The notes beneath the pieces were generated by a model, which did not search any database, was not told the DNA's origin, and was given only the letters and a program-made list of their open reading frames with translations. This document shows, in pieces, positions 26,946 through 35,589 of a stretch of 64,000 bases of DNA. The stretch's first letter is position 1, and each line of letters starts with the position of its first letter. The stretch is from the NCBI GenBank assembly GCA_002457435.1, contig NTLA01000005.1, positions 57,215 to 121,214 on the forward strand, written 5' to 3'. This stretch comes from Acidimicrobiales bacterium MED-G01 (GTDB taxonomy: Bacteria > Actinomycetota > Acidimicrobiia > Acidimicrobiales > Poriferisodalaceae). Made by a program: the position numbers and the translations under genes.

Positions 26946-27923
26946 ATGCCATCAGTCCCAGACCTCATCCAAGGCGTCCAGTCGGCTGACCGGGCCTCAT
27001 TAGGGCGGGCGATAACACTAATAGAGAGCATCCTGCCCGAACATAGGCAGTTGGCACAGGAGCTACTCGCCGAACTCCTGCCTCATTCTGGTTCCGCGCA
27101 CCGAATTGGGATTACCGGGGTTCCAGGGGTTGGGAAAAGTACCTTTATCGAGACGCTCGGTAAAACTCTGACGCGAAGAGGACACCGCGTGGCAGTTCTG
27201 ACCGTCGATCCAACATCCTCGAAAACCGGCGGCTCAATCATGGGCGATAAGACTCGCATGGCCTCATTAGCCAACGACCCGTCTGCATTCGTTCGCCCAT
27301 CGCCAACCGGTGGAGAACTGGGTGGTGTCAACCGAATGACCCGCGAAACCATATTGCTATGCGAAGCCGCTGGATTTGATGTTGTTTTGGTCGAAACAGT
27401 TGGGGTCGGACAAAGCGAAACAGTCGTAGCTGACATGGTCGACTTCTTCCTCGTATTGATGCTCCCCGGAGCTGGAGACGAGCTACAGGGAATCAAAAAA
27501 GGAATCTTGGAGTTAGCGGACATGATTGCGGTCAACAAAGCCGATGGTGATAACGCACAGGCCGCAACTGCCGCCGCGCGGGAATACGAGGTCGCGCTCC
27601 ACCTGACAGCGCCTAGCTCCCCCCTTTGGAGCCCCCCAGTCCTCACCTGCGCCGGTCTCACGGGCGCTGGACTTGATGAATTGTGGGCACAAGTCGAAGA
27701 ACATAGGCGCCTCCTCAGCGACGCTGGTGAGCTTGAACGTCTCAGAGAAGAGCAGAATGTTCGATGGATGTGGTCCATGCTTGATGACCGGCTCATAGAA
27801 GCGCTACGAAATCACCCAACGGTCAAAAGTCTTTTAGTGAAAATGGAATCACAGGTTAGAGCGGGTCAAACCACGCCGGTATCAGCAGTAGAGAAACTGA
27901 TAGAGACCTTTTTAGACCACTAA
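26946..27923 (+). CDS. meaB: Methylmalonyl-CoA mutase-associated GTPase MeaB
   Basis: The protein of 325 residues is a G3E-family GTPase that gates cofactor loading and protects methylmalonyl-CoA mutase from inactivation. Walker A is GVPGVGKST, followed by VDPTSSKTGGSIMGDKTRM (switch region), FVRPSPTGGELGGV, VETVGVGQSE (base of switch II) and the guanine-specificity motif NKAD. I chose ATG 26946 because the family begins a few residues before the conserved LIQGVQSADRASLGRAITLIE segment; the frame is open from 26829, which would add 39 unconserved residues. Close linkage to mutAB supports the assignment over other ArgK-like GTPases. Confidence 0.94.
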   Translation: MPSVPDLIQGVQSADRASLGRAITLIESILPEHRQLAQELLAELLPHSGSAHRIGITGVPGVGKSTFIETLGKTLTRRGHRVAVLTVDPTSSKTGGSIMGDKTRMASLANDPSAFVRPSPTGGELGGVNRMTRETILLCEAAGFDVVLVETVGVGQSETVVADMVDFFLVLMLPGAGDELQGIKKGILELADMIAVNKADGDNAQAATAAAREYEVALHLTAPSSPLWSPPVLTCAGLTGAGLDELWAQVEEHRRLLSDAGELERLREEQNVRWMWSMLDDRLIEALRNHPTVKSLLVKMESQVRAGQTTPVSAVEKLIETFLDH

Positions 27924-27949
27924 TAACCACAACTCCAAGGCGTAGCTAG

Positions 27950-29041
27950 CTAGAAGTCTTCATCGAACGCGACATCTCCCTCAACACCATGTTGATAGGC
28001 CGCCACCGTCCTTTCAAAGAAGTTCGTAAGTTCTTGAACGTCCTGAAGTTCCATGAAGTCGAATGGGTTCTTAGATCCGTAGCGCTTCGGCAACCCGAGC
28101 TGCGCGAGTCGCTGATCTGCCACGAACTCTAAATAGGTGCGTGTATCGGGCGTCGACATGCCTGCTACCCCACCGGACAAGACGTCCTCCGCGAATTGAC
28201 TTTCAACTTCGATAGCTTCATCAAGCATTTCGATGATCCGATTGGATAGATCCTCGTCAAACAACTCCGGTTCTTCTTCTCGGATCGTTCTAACGACTTC
28301 AAAAGCGAAATTCATGTGACACGATTCATCTCGAAAGACCCAATTGGTTCCTGCGGCTAAGCCATTAAGTAGACCCTTGCTACGCAAGAAATAGACATAG
28401 GCAAACGCCGCAAAGAAGAAAAGTCCTTCGATGCAAGCGGCAAAACAAATCAAGTTCAAAAGGAACTGCTTACGCTCCTCGCGTGTCTGTATTTCGGTCA
28501 GCTCGTCCATACTGCTCATCCACTTAAAACAGAACTCGGCCTTACTACGTATGGACGGGATATTTTCTATCGCTGCAAATGCTTCTGCTCTCTCATCATG
28601 GTCGGGGATATAGGTATCCAATAACGTCAAATAGAACTGGACGTGCAAAGCCTCTTCATATAGCTGGCGACTCAAATACATCCGCGCTTCAGGACTATTT
28701 ATGTGCTGATAGAGGTTCAACACCAAGTTGTTGGCGACAATCGAATCACCAGTTGCAAAAAAAGCGACTAGGCGATTTATCAAATGTCGTTCGGCTGGGA
28801 GCAGGTTCCGATCAAGGTCGACAACATCATCTGAGAAATCAATCTCATCAACAGTCCATGTGTTTTTGATTGCGTCTTGATACATGTCATAAAACACGGG
28901 GTACTGCATGGGACGCAGAGTCAAATTAAAACCGGGATCAAGGATCTTTCCGGGCGCCCCGATAGCTCTTTCTCCCGTCGATACCTGCTCTTTTATGGGT
29001 TCGGGGTTAGCAAAAGTTTCATTTGGTTCTGTAAGGGCCAT
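27950..29041 (-). CDS. nrdB: Class I ribonucleoside-diphosphate reductase beta subunit
   Basis: The 363-residue radical-generating subunit has the metal-ligand segments of the ferritin-like R2 fold: EEALHVQFYLTLLDTY and DESCHMNFAFEV, with FAACIEGLFFFAAFAYVYF between them. The C terminus (YQHGVEGDVAFDEDF) is the acidic tail that docks on NrdA. Subclass (Ia versus a manganese or heterodinuclear variant) cannot be settled from sequence by eye. It follows nrdA by 49 bp on the same strand and is convergent with meaB. Confidence 0.95.
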   Translation of the reverse strand: MALTEPNETFANPEPIKEQVSTGERAIGAPGKILDPGFNLTLRPMQYPVFYDMYQDAIKNTWTVDEIDFSDDVVDLDRNLLPAERHLINRLVAFFATGDSIVANNLVLNLYQHINSPEARMYLSRQLYEEALHVQFYLTLLDTYIPDHDERAEAFAAIENIPSIRSKAEFCFKWMSSMDELTEIQTREERKQFLLNLICFAACIEGLFFFAAFAYVYFLRSKGLLNGLAAGTNWVFRDESCHMNFAFEVVRTIREEEPELFDEDLSNRIIEMLDEAIEVESQFAEDVLSGGVAGMSTPDTRTYLEFVADQRLAQLGLPKRYGSKNPFDFMELQDVQELTNFFERTVAAYQHGVEGDVAFDEDF

Positions 29042-29090
29042 TTGGTGTCATTTCTCAGCGCGTGTTTAGTGGGATTCTGTAACTGCTTTG

Positions 29091-31520
29091 TTAATCGCAG
29101 GCCTCGCAAGATTCTGGATTCTCTAACGAACATGCGATGGCCTCCTCATCGGTAAAAGGCGACGGCTCAGTAGCACCATCAGTTGGAGGTCCATCTGGCC
29201 CGGCACCGTCGGAGCCGGTCGTTGTTTGATTGATTCGAGTGGCTGGCCTGGACCGCAGGTAATAAGTGGTTTTAAGTCCGCTCTTCCATGCATGCATGTA
29301 CATGGACGACAACTTCCCGATGCTCGGGCTTTCCATGAAGAGATTCAAAGACTGGCTTTGGTCAATGTAGGCGCCTCTGCTAGCCGCTAAATCAATTAAT
29401 GCTCGCTGCGGGAGTTCCCATGCCGTTCGATAGATCTCTCGCAAGTCCGCTGGAATCTCGTCGATTTCTTGTATTGAGCCTTCATCTCGTTTAATTCGCT
29501 GAGCCATGTCTTCGGTCCAAAGACCACGATCTTGAAGTTCATTGACGAGGTACCGGTTAATTTGAAGAAATTCACCCGAAAGAGTTTCTCGTTTGAAAAG
29601 GTTGGACACCTGCGGCTCTATGCATTCGTAACAACCAGCGATCGAGGCAATTGTGGCAGTTGGTGCGATCGCTATCATCAGCGAGTTCCGTAGACCGTGT
29701 TGACTCACGCGGTCCTTTAGGGCAGCCCAACGTGTCGAATCGGTTGGCTCGATACCCCATAGATCGAACTGAAGATCACCATGCGCTGCCCGGGTTTCAG
29801 CAAAACCTTCATGGGCTCCGCTCTCTACGGCCAGATCGCAACTCGCAGACAACGCCGAGTAGTAAATCTCTTCGCTGATCTTGGTCGACAGCGCCAGAGC
29901 CTCAGGAGTATCGAAGGCTATGCCAAGTTGGAAGAAGACATCTTGGAGTCCCATAAGACCGAGACCAACAGGCCGCCATTTGCTATTGGAGGTTCCCGCT
30001 TCATCTGTGGGATAAAAGTTGATATCTATAACCCGATCTAGGAAAGGAACAGCCGTGCGGACAACCTCGCCTAAACGATCGAAATCAAAAGCGCCATCAC
30101 GGACGAGCCGACCAAGATTGACTGACCCGAGATTGCAGACTGCTGTTTCTTCTTGATTGGTAACTTCCAGAATTTCTGTACAAAGATTCGACAAGTGCAC
30201 AACATTGCCGGGCTGGCCGGTCTGGTTGCATTTCAGGTTGGAAGCGTCCTTGAAAGTAACCCACCCGTTGCCTGTTTGGGCCAAAGTTCGCATCATGCGG
30301 CTATAGAGCTGCCGCGCCGGAACCTGACGTTCATAGAGTCCCGCTTGCTCTGCAGCAAGATACGCCTGCCGAAATTCCTCACCGTATAGGTCTGTTAAAT
30401 GCGGAACCGCCTTGGGGTCAAACAAGGACCATTGCCAGTCATTTTCGACCCTCTCCATGAATAGATCCGGTATCCAGTTCGCCAGATTTAGGTTGTGCGC
30501 CCTGCGAGCTGTGTCTCCTGTGTTGTCTTTAAGTTCCAGGAATTCGTCTAGGTCGGCGTGCCAAGTTTCAAGGTAAACGCAGGCTGCTCCCTTACGCCGA
30601 CCTCCTTGGTTAACCGCTGCGACAGAAGAATCGAGAGTCTTAAGCCATGGCACAATGCCATTGGAGAGCCCGTTGGTCCCACCAATCAAAGAACCCTTAG
30701 AGCGAATACGATGCCATGCAACTCCAATTCCACCCGCAAATTTGGAGAGCTGCGCTATATCGGTATAACGCTTATAGATGCCTTCTAGGGAGTCCTCTGG
30801 ACTATCAAGCAAATAACACGACGACATCTGAGGGTGCGCTGTTCCCGAATTAAACAATGTCGGACTCGACGTCAAGTATTCGAGACTCGACATAAGTTCG
30901 TAAAGCGTGGTCGCTTCCTCTGGCGTGCGGGCCAAGCCACAAGCGACACGCAACAAGAAGTATTGGGGAGTTTCTATAACGGTTCGGTCGGTCGGGTGCC
31001 TCAATAGGTAGCGGTCGTAAACGGTTCTCAGGCCGAAGAATTCAAACAGATGGTTCCGTTCTTCGAGAACCGCGTTATTTAATTTGCGGGCGTGTATTTG
31101 AACGAACTCGAGGACACTTTCGTGGATCAGACCACACTCAGCACCCAACTCAATGGACTGACTGAAAGAGTAAACGTTTTGGTTCTGAACCTCTTTATCG
31201 ATAAAGGTTCCAAGTAGCCGGGCCGCTAAGCGAGAGTAGTTGGGTTCTTCAACGATGAGAGCCGCTGCAGTTCGTATTGACAACTCGTCCAACTCAGTGG
31301 TCGTCGCGCCGTCGTGAAGGCCGGAAATCGTTCGGGTTGCGATACGCATGGGGTCAACGCCGGGCAACTCTGACGAACAACGCTCAACGGCTCGAACAAT
31401 CTTGTTGACATCAACAGTCTGTTTACTGCCATCTCGCTTTTGGACCTGCATCCCGACAGCTGAGGTGCCACCGCCCATTTCTTCTGTTTTGCTGGTCTGC
31501 GCTTGATCTGTTATCGCCAC
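29091..31520 (-). CDS. nrdA: Class I ribonucleoside-diphosphate reductase alpha subunit
   Basis: The 809-residue catalytic subunit reduces ribonucleotides to deoxyribonucleotides. An N-terminal ATP-cone (VQKRDGSKQTVDVNKIVRAV onward, about residues 27-110) implies dATP/ATP activity control. Active-site segments are SSCYLLDSPEDSLEGIY, FAGGIGVAWHRIRSKGS, NLCTEI (the N-C-E catalytic triad) and ETAVCNLGSVNLGRLV. The C-terminal swinging cysteine pair is C-E-A-C in ESCEACD. The 350-bp region upstream holds a promoter with a palindrome over its -10 element. The gene forms an operon with nrdB. Confidence 0.97.
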   Translation of the reverse strand: MAITDQAQTSKTEEMGGGTSAVGMQVQKRDGSKQTVDVNKIVRAVERCSSELPGVDPMRIATRTISGLHDGATTTELDELSIRTAAALIVEEPNYSRLAARLLGTFIDKEVQNQNVYSFSQSIELGAECGLIHESVLEFVQIHARKLNNAVLEERNHLFEFFGLRTVYDRYLLRHPTDRTVIETPQYFLLRVACGLARTPEEATTLYELMSSLEYLTSSPTLFNSGTAHPQMSSCYLLDSPEDSLEGIYKRYTDIAQLSKFAGGIGVAWHRIRSKGSLIGGTNGLSNGIVPWLKTLDSSVAAVNQGGRRKGAACVYLETWHADLDEFLELKDNTGDTARRAHNLNLANWIPDLFMERVENDWQWSLFDPKAVPHLTDLYGEEFRQAYLAAEQAGLYERQVPARQLYSRMMRTLAQTGNGWVTFKDASNLKCNQTGQPGNVVHLSNLCTEILEVTNQEETAVCNLGSVNLGRLVRDGAFDFDRLGEVVRTAVPFLDRVIDINFYPTDEAGTSNSKWRPVGLGLMGLQDVFFQLGIAFDTPEALALSTKISEEIYYSALSASCDLAVESGAHEGFAETRAAHGDLQFDLWGIEPTDSTRWAALKDRVSQHGLRNSLMIAIAPTATIASIAGCYECIEPQVSNLFKRETLSGEFLQINRYLVNELQDRGLWTEDMAQRIKRDEGSIQEIDEIPADLREIYRTAWELPQRALIDLAASRGAYIDQSQSLNLFMESPSIGKLSSMYMHAWKSGLKTTYYLRSRPATRINQTTTGSDGAGPDGPPTDGATEPSPFTDEEAIACSLENPESCEACD

Positions 31521-31879
31521 TTTCGCTCCTCATCTACCACTGCCGGTTCCCCCGATCCGACTTACTCGCCGTAGACCCGACCCTCACTTCAAACCACCTG
31601 GCCTATTTGGGGCCCTAGGTACTTCGAAGCGAAGAATCAAATCTTCGACCCAGACAGTTTAAGTTCCGGACTTGTGATTACACCCGTGTAGTTACAACGT
31701 TGTCAAGCATCTGTACCGGTCTCTTGGGCCGCGCGCAAGGACAAAAGGTCATTGATTTTTTTTCTGCTTCTTTATTTGAATGCCAATAACATCACCCTCG
31801 GTGGTCAAGTAGTCGTTGAGCATTTCAACCACCATCGCATAGAGGTCGCCCGATAACGTTCAGAGTCGAGGTGAGTTAC
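31521..31879. other. Intergenic region between divergent nrdA and the reductase gene
   Basis: These 359 bp contain no gene I can support. The minus-strand side has the nrdA promoter and palindrome described separately. The plus-strand side has a T-rich stretch near 31755-31763 and an inverted repeat GGTGGT (31800-31805) with ACCACC (31828-31833) enclosing a smaller GTTGA/TCAAC stem. No cobalamin riboswitch, a known regulator of ribonucleotide reductase in some actinobacteria, is visible; I see no B12-box-like sequence. The palindrome half-sites do not match the NrdR-box spacing. Confidence 0.5.
31673..31706 (-). promoter_or_regulatory. Predicted nrdAB promoter with overlapping palindromic operator
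   Basis: On the minus strand TTGACA (31701-31706) is followed after 18 bp by TGTAAT (31677-31682), a good match to a vegetative promoter, which would give a leader of about 150 nt before nrdA. A 24-bp imperfect palindrome at 31673-31696 (9 of 11 arm positions match around a CC centre; core TACACCCGTGTA at 31679-31690) covers the -10 element and spacer. The perfect 10-bp palindrome ACAACGTTGT (31694-31703) overlaps the -35. These positions suit a repressor. The bases are seen; the function is inferred. Confidence 0.45.
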
Positions 31880-33085
31880 GTGAAAGAAATCGTTGTAGTG
31901 GGCGCATCATTGGCTGGAGTACGTGCTTGCCAAAATCTTCGTCGCGAAGGCTTCGAGGGTGCCTTGACCCTTGTAGGCGAGGAAAAGCACCTTCCCTACG
32001 ATCGACCGCCGCTATCTAAAACGATGCTCACCTCAGACCAAGACCCTCTTGACCTTACGCTTATGTCGAACTCGGACCTCTCCGACCTTGACCTAAACCT
32101 CGTTCTCGGAGAGCGGGCCACGGGCCTCGACGTAGACCGACAGGAAGTCACGGTGGGTGGCGGCACAATTCGTTACGACGGACTCATTATCGCTACGGGA
32201 GCACGCGCAAGAAAACTTTCGAAATCTGACGACATTGATGGAATTCACGTCCTTCGAACGGTTGATGACGCACTCGCTATTCGCTCCGGTCTTAAGTCAA
32301 ATTCTGCAGTCGTCATAGTCGGGGCTGGCTTCATCGGATCCGAAGTCGCGGCGGCCGCCAGACAACACGACTGTCAAGTAACAATCGTTGAAGCCAACGA
32401 AGCTCCACTTGTTCGAGGACTAGGTCATCAAGTGGGCACTGCTTGCGGACAACTTCACCAAGCCCATGGTGTCGATCTGCGGCTTGGGACCGGAGTCGCA
32501 AATGTGCATGGCCGCGACGGCATCGAGGAGATCGAACTCACAGACGGTACGTATCTTCCGGCCGAACTTCTAGTAGTAGGAATTGGAGCTACACCAAACA
32601 TCGAGTGGCTAAGCAAATCAGGACTATCCCTTGATGACGGCGTCGTGTGTGACGAACACTTAAATACAGGCATTCCTGGAATCTTTGCAGTGGGAGACGT
32701 CGCCAAGGCACCTAACGGGTGGCTCGGTGGCCGAGCTCGAAGAACGGAACATTGGACAACTGCCACTGAGCATGCTTCGTTAGCGGCCAAGAACTTGCTG
32801 CATCCGGAAAATAAAACTCCGTATAGCTCGGTGCCCTTCGTATGGTCAGACCAATACGAAGACCGTATTCAGGTAGCCGGCGACACGATTGACTTCGATG
32901 ATGTGGAAGTCCTGACCGGATCAATTAACGATCAAGCTTTTGTTGCCGGCTATCGACACGGAACTTCGCTAGCTGGCGTAGTGGCACTCAACAGCATGCG
33001 AACCTTTGTCCAGTACCGGCGCCTATTAATGACCCATGGGAGTTGGGTTGACGCAGTCGGTCTCGCCGAAGAGTTAGGAAAATAA
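31880..33085 (+). CDS. FAD-dependent ferredoxin/rubredoxin reductase-like oxidoreductase
   Basis: The 401-residue flavoprotein resembles NADH:ferredoxin reductases of oxygenase systems (BenC/CamA/putidaredoxin reductase type). The FAD fold begins VVVGASLAGVRACQNLRREG, followed by the family motif YDRPPLSKTML. The NADH fold has VVIVGAGFIGSEVAAAARQ. The second FAD motif is GIFAVGDVA. I chose GTG 31880 because GAGGTGAG lies just upstream at proper spacing; GTG 31871 is in frame but sits inside that site. No ferredoxin or oxygenase gene is adjacent, so the partner is unknown. Confidence 0.87.
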   Translation: MKEIVVVGASLAGVRACQNLRREGFEGALTLVGEEKHLPYDRPPLSKTMLTSDQDPLDLTLMSNSDLSDLDLNLVLGERATGLDVDRQEVTVGGGTIRYDGLIIATGARARKLSKSDDIDGIHVLRTVDDALAIRSGLKSNSAVVIVGAGFIGSEVAAAARQHDCQVTIVEANEAPLVRGLGHQVGTACGQLHQAHGVDLRLGTGVANVHGRDGIEEIELTDGTYLPAELLVVGIGATPNIEWLSKSGLSLDDGVVCDEHLNTGIPGIFAVGDVAKAPNGWLGGRARRTEHWTTATEHASLAAKNLLHPENKTPYSSVPFVWSDQYEDRIQVAGDTIDFDDVEVLTGSINDQAFVAGYRHGTSLAGVVALNSMRTFVQYRRLLMTHGSWVDAVGLAEELGK

Positions 33086-33207
33086 CAAGTGCGCGTGCAC
33101 CTCCCGTCGTCCTCCCCGTCTTACCTCACCGACCAGTTGCGACCCCGAAACAAATACGAGGCCGTTAAGACGTCAAGGAATCCTTATCCCCGGAAGCGTG
33201 GCTCCAG

Positions 33208-33783
33208 GTGGTAGCGGCACAATCTCAGCTCACCGCGGTGGCCGTCTTCTGTGCTTCGTCAACCGGTGACCGGCCCGAACTTATAAGTCTGGCCCGAGAC
33301 TTGGGCGAGCACCTCGCAAGCCAAAACATCACCACGATTTTTGGTGGGAGTGATGCAGGCCTAATGGGGGTTGTGGCCGACGCCGCTCTCTCCCGGGGGG
33401 GACACGTCATCGGCGTTTACCCAGAGAACACTTTCTCGAGAGACGTTAGGCATCGAGGGGACATAGAGCTGCGCTTAGTTTCCTCAATGCATGAAAGAAA
33501 GTCAGCGATGTTCGAACTTGCTGATGCAGCCGTCGCTTTACCTGGGGGCTTGGGGACCCTCGATGAGGTCGTTGAGTTGCTCCTCTGGACGCGACTGGGT
33601 ATCCATCAAGTACCTCTCGTACTTCTCGATGTCGCTACTTTTTGGAACAATTTTATTGCATTCCTAGATGACGCAGTTTCTTATGGCTTACTCAACGCCG
33701 ACTTTCGAAACTCCCTTGAAAGAGTGACGGATGCCAGCTTGGTCATCGAAGTTCTCGATCAGCTCACGAAGAGGCGCACGTAA
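33208..33783 (+). CDS. LOG-family protein (nucleoside 5'-monophosphate phosphoribohydrolase)
   Basis: The 191-residue protein belongs to the Lonely Guy family, which removes ribose 5-phosphate from cytokinin-type or other nucleoside monophosphates. The signature PGGLGTLDE is at residues 112-120, with the catalytic R97-K98 pair in MHERKSAMF. VFCASS near the N terminus and FGGSDAGLMGVVADAAL complete the Rossmann-like fold. The start is GTG 33208, preceded by CCAGG; another GTG at 33238 is possible. It is followed by a small hairpin (33784-33798) and a larger one (33830-33861). Confidence 0.88.
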   Translation: MVAAQSQLTAVAVFCASSTGDRPELISLARDLGEHLASQNITTIFGGSDAGLMGVVADAALSRGGHVIGVYPENTFSRDVRHRGDIELRLVSSMHERKSAMFELADAAVALPGGLGTLDEVVELLLWTRLGIHQVPLVLLDVATFWNNFIAFLDDAVSYGLLNADFRNSLERVTDASLVIEVLDQLTKRRT

Positions 33784-33829
33784 CACATTCATAATGTGCG
33801 AACTGAGACCTGACCTGCAAAAGCGAAGA

Positions 33830-33861
33830 TGTGGTCCACCACCTTTTGGTGGCGGACCACA
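33830..33861 (-). terminator. Strong hairpin between the LOG gene and tRNA-Pro
   Basis: The arms TGTGGTCCACCACC (33830-33843) and GGTGGCGGACCACA (33848-33861) pair over 14 positions with one mismatch around a TTTT loop. The hairpin begins 7 nt after the tRNA-Pro 3' end on the minus strand and 46 bp after the LOG stop on the plus strand, so it could end transcription from both sides. No long T-run follows on either strand (CTTCGCTTTT is the best, on the minus strand). Confidence 0.5.
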
Positions 33862-33867
33862 TTCGTG

Positions 33868-33942
33868 TCGGGCTGAGAGGATTTGAACCTCCGACCCCTG
33901 GTCCCCCAGACCAGTGCGCTAACCAAACTGCGCCACAGCCCG
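33868..33942 (-). tRNA. tRNA-Pro (anticodon GGG)
   Basis: The minus strand folds as a complete cloverleaf. The 7-bp acceptor stem is CGGGCTG with CAGCCCG, the D arm is GCGCAGTTTGGTTAGCGC, the anticodon stem CTGGT/ACCAG encloses the loop CTGGGGG with anticodon GGG, and the T arm GGAGG-TTCAAAT-CCTCT is standard. The discriminator base is A (complement of 33868). The 3' CCA is not encoded and must be added. It lies just downstream of the der and zinc-ribbon genes on the same strand. Confidence 0.97.
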
Positions 33943-33994
33943 CAACGAGGTCACGATACCTCGGACGCGGCGCGGATCCGCAAGCGTTGGGTAG

Positions 33995-34204
33995 TCAGAA
34001 CAGTTGTTGCACCGCCCACAGAATCCCTTGGACCGCGCGCCATCCCAAATAGATCACCGCACCCGCGACGACCACCCAGAAATGCCATGGAACAGGAGCG
34101 CCTCCCGGAGGATCTGCCAGCCAAGTGTCGCAACTAGGGCAATTCCCATTGACGCTTAACAGGCCAATATCGAAATCGCGATCACATTTGTCGCACCAAG
34201 TCAT
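33995..34204 (-). CDS. Small zinc-ribbon membrane protein, 69 residues
   Basis: The protein starts MTWCDKCDRDF and has two CxxC pairs, C4/C7 and C22/C25, that would form a zinc ribbon. One hydrophobic segment follows at about residues 42-62 (VVVAGAVIYLGWRAVQGIL), so it is a single-pass membrane protein with a cytoplasmic ribbon. No function is known to me. It begins 56 bp after the der stop on the same strand and ends 53 bp before the tRNA-Pro 5' end. The paired cysteines and clear membrane segment argue that it is real. Confidence 0.72.
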   Translation of the reverse strand: MTWCDKCDRDFDIGLLSVNGNCPSCDTWLADPPGGAPVPWHFWVVVAGAVIYLGWRAVQGILWAVQQLF

Positions 34205-34260
34205 AGAGCACGTACCAATTGCGTCGGCCTAGGTGCTTGGGACCCACTCATTCAGGGCTT

Positions 34261-35589
34261 CTATCCGCGGCGCCGGAGGCGAATCTTTATAGGCGTCGCG
34301 CCTAGGTCGAATTCCTCCCGGAGCCGACGTTCCAGGTACCGAACGTAGCTGGCGGGAATCTCTTTATTGGTAAACAAGGTGAAGGTTGGAGGATGAGTTG
34401 CGCCCTGAGTGGCGTAGAGGACTCGCCCCCCATGTGGTGCTGGCTGAGATGACTGCGCCAACTGGATCACCTCGTTTACCTTTCTCGTTGGAACTCTTGT
34501 TTCGTATGCATCTATCGCTGCTTCTAAGGCGGGAACAAGTCGGTGGACGCCGCGGCCGGTTAGCGCGCTTAAACGAAGTACCGGCGATTCACCTAAGAAA
34601 TGAAGTCGCTGGCCTACTTGGTACATGACTTCATCCTTTTTCTCTTGGTCGACAACTTCCCATTTATTCATGAGGATCACTATGGGACACCCTGCAGCAT
34701 CAACTCGCTCGGCCAGTCGTTGATCCTGTGATGTAACCCCCTCGGACGCGTCGATAACTAGCAGAGCAACATCCGCCTTATCGATCGCCCGGAGTGCACG
34801 CAGGTTGGAGTAGTACTCTGTGTCGTCGTCTACTCGAGCCTTGCGACGCATACCGGCGGTATCGATGAACCGCAACGGCCCAAGCTCTGTCTCGACGACC
34901 GTATCTATCGCGTCACGAGTGGTTCCGGGCATGTCGTGCACTACTGAACGATCGTCACCAATCAACCGATTAAACAATGTCGACTTGCCGACATTTGGCC
35001 GACCAACAATTGCCACTCCTGGAACCCCATTCGATTCAGCTTCGTCACCTTCCCCAATATCTTCAGCTGTCTCATGCTGCTCATCGGGCAGCAGCTCGAT
35101 AATCCGGTCAAGCAGGTCACCTGTATTTCTGCTGTGTAGGGCGGAAACACCCATCGGATCTCCTAGACCTAAAGATATGAACTCCCAAATATCAGGGTCT
35201 CGGAGGGGGCTATCTATCTTGTTGACAGCGAGGACCACTCGCACGTTTGACCGCCTCAAGATTGATGCGACCCTTGTGTCTTCTTCAGTTATCCCAGTGG
35301 TGCCGTCAACTACTAGGACTATTAAATCCGAATCTCCAATTGCTTTCTCACTCTGAGCCGACACTTTGTCATCGAGCTCATTACCAGAAGGCATCCAGCC
35401 TCCAGTGTCGACTATCTGAAAGTGGCGCCCCAACCATTCAGCTTCAAGTACTTTGCGATCCCTAGTTACGCCCGGCCTTTCTTCGACGATCGCTTCGCGT
35501 CGTCCGAGAATTCGGTTGAACAAAGTCGACTTCCCGACGTTCGGACGACCAACGACTGAAACGATAGGTAACTCAACTTCACCTCTCAT
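34261..35589 (-). CDS. der: Ribosome-associated GTPase Der (EngA)
   Basis: The 442-residue protein has two tandem GTPase domains and a C-terminal KH-like domain, and acts in 50S ribosome assembly. Each G domain starts with GRPNVGKSTLFNR (about residues 15 and 195). The first has DTGGW and NKID, the second DTAGMRRK and NKWE. The C-terminal part includes VRYLERRLREEFDLGATPIKI. It overlaps the stop codon of the upstream DUF512 gene by 4 bp (ATGA), so the two are translationally coupled. The mycobacterial homologue follows cmk directly; here DUF512 and plsC intervene. Confidence 0.97.
   Translation of the reverse strand: MRGEVELPIVSVVGRPNVGKSTLFNRILGRREAIVEERPGVTRDRKVLEAEWLGRHFQIVDTGGWMPSGNELDDKVSAQSEKAIGDSDLIVLVVDGTTGITEEDTRVASILRRSNVRVVLAVNKIDSPLRDPDIWEFISLGLGDPMGVSALHSRNTGDLLDRIIELLPDEQHETAEDIGEGDEAESNGVPGVAIVGRPNVGKSTLFNRLIGDDRSVVHDMPGTTRDAIDTVVETELGPLRFIDTAGMRRKARVDDDTEYYSNLRALRAIDKADVALLVIDASEGVTSQDQRLAERVDAAGCPIVILMNKWEVVDQEKKDEVMYQVGQRLHFLGESPVLRLSALTGRGVHRLVPALEAAIDAYETRVPTRKVNEVIQLAQSSQPAPHGGRVLYATQGATHPPTFTLFTNKEIPASYVRYLERRLREEFDLGATPIKIRLRRRG

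Noticed and set aside
27083..27796. 237-residue minus-strand open frame antisense to meaB
   Set aside because: It is Ser/Arg/Pro-rich, has no recognisable domain and lies entirely within the well-supported meaB gene; it is a frame shadow.
31673..31703. Palindromes upstream of nrdA read as NrdR boxes
   Set aside because: The NrdR consensus has ACAC and GTGT arms about 8 bp apart in tandem boxes near 31 bp; here the arms are 2 bp apart and the two palindromes are about 14 bp centre to centre.
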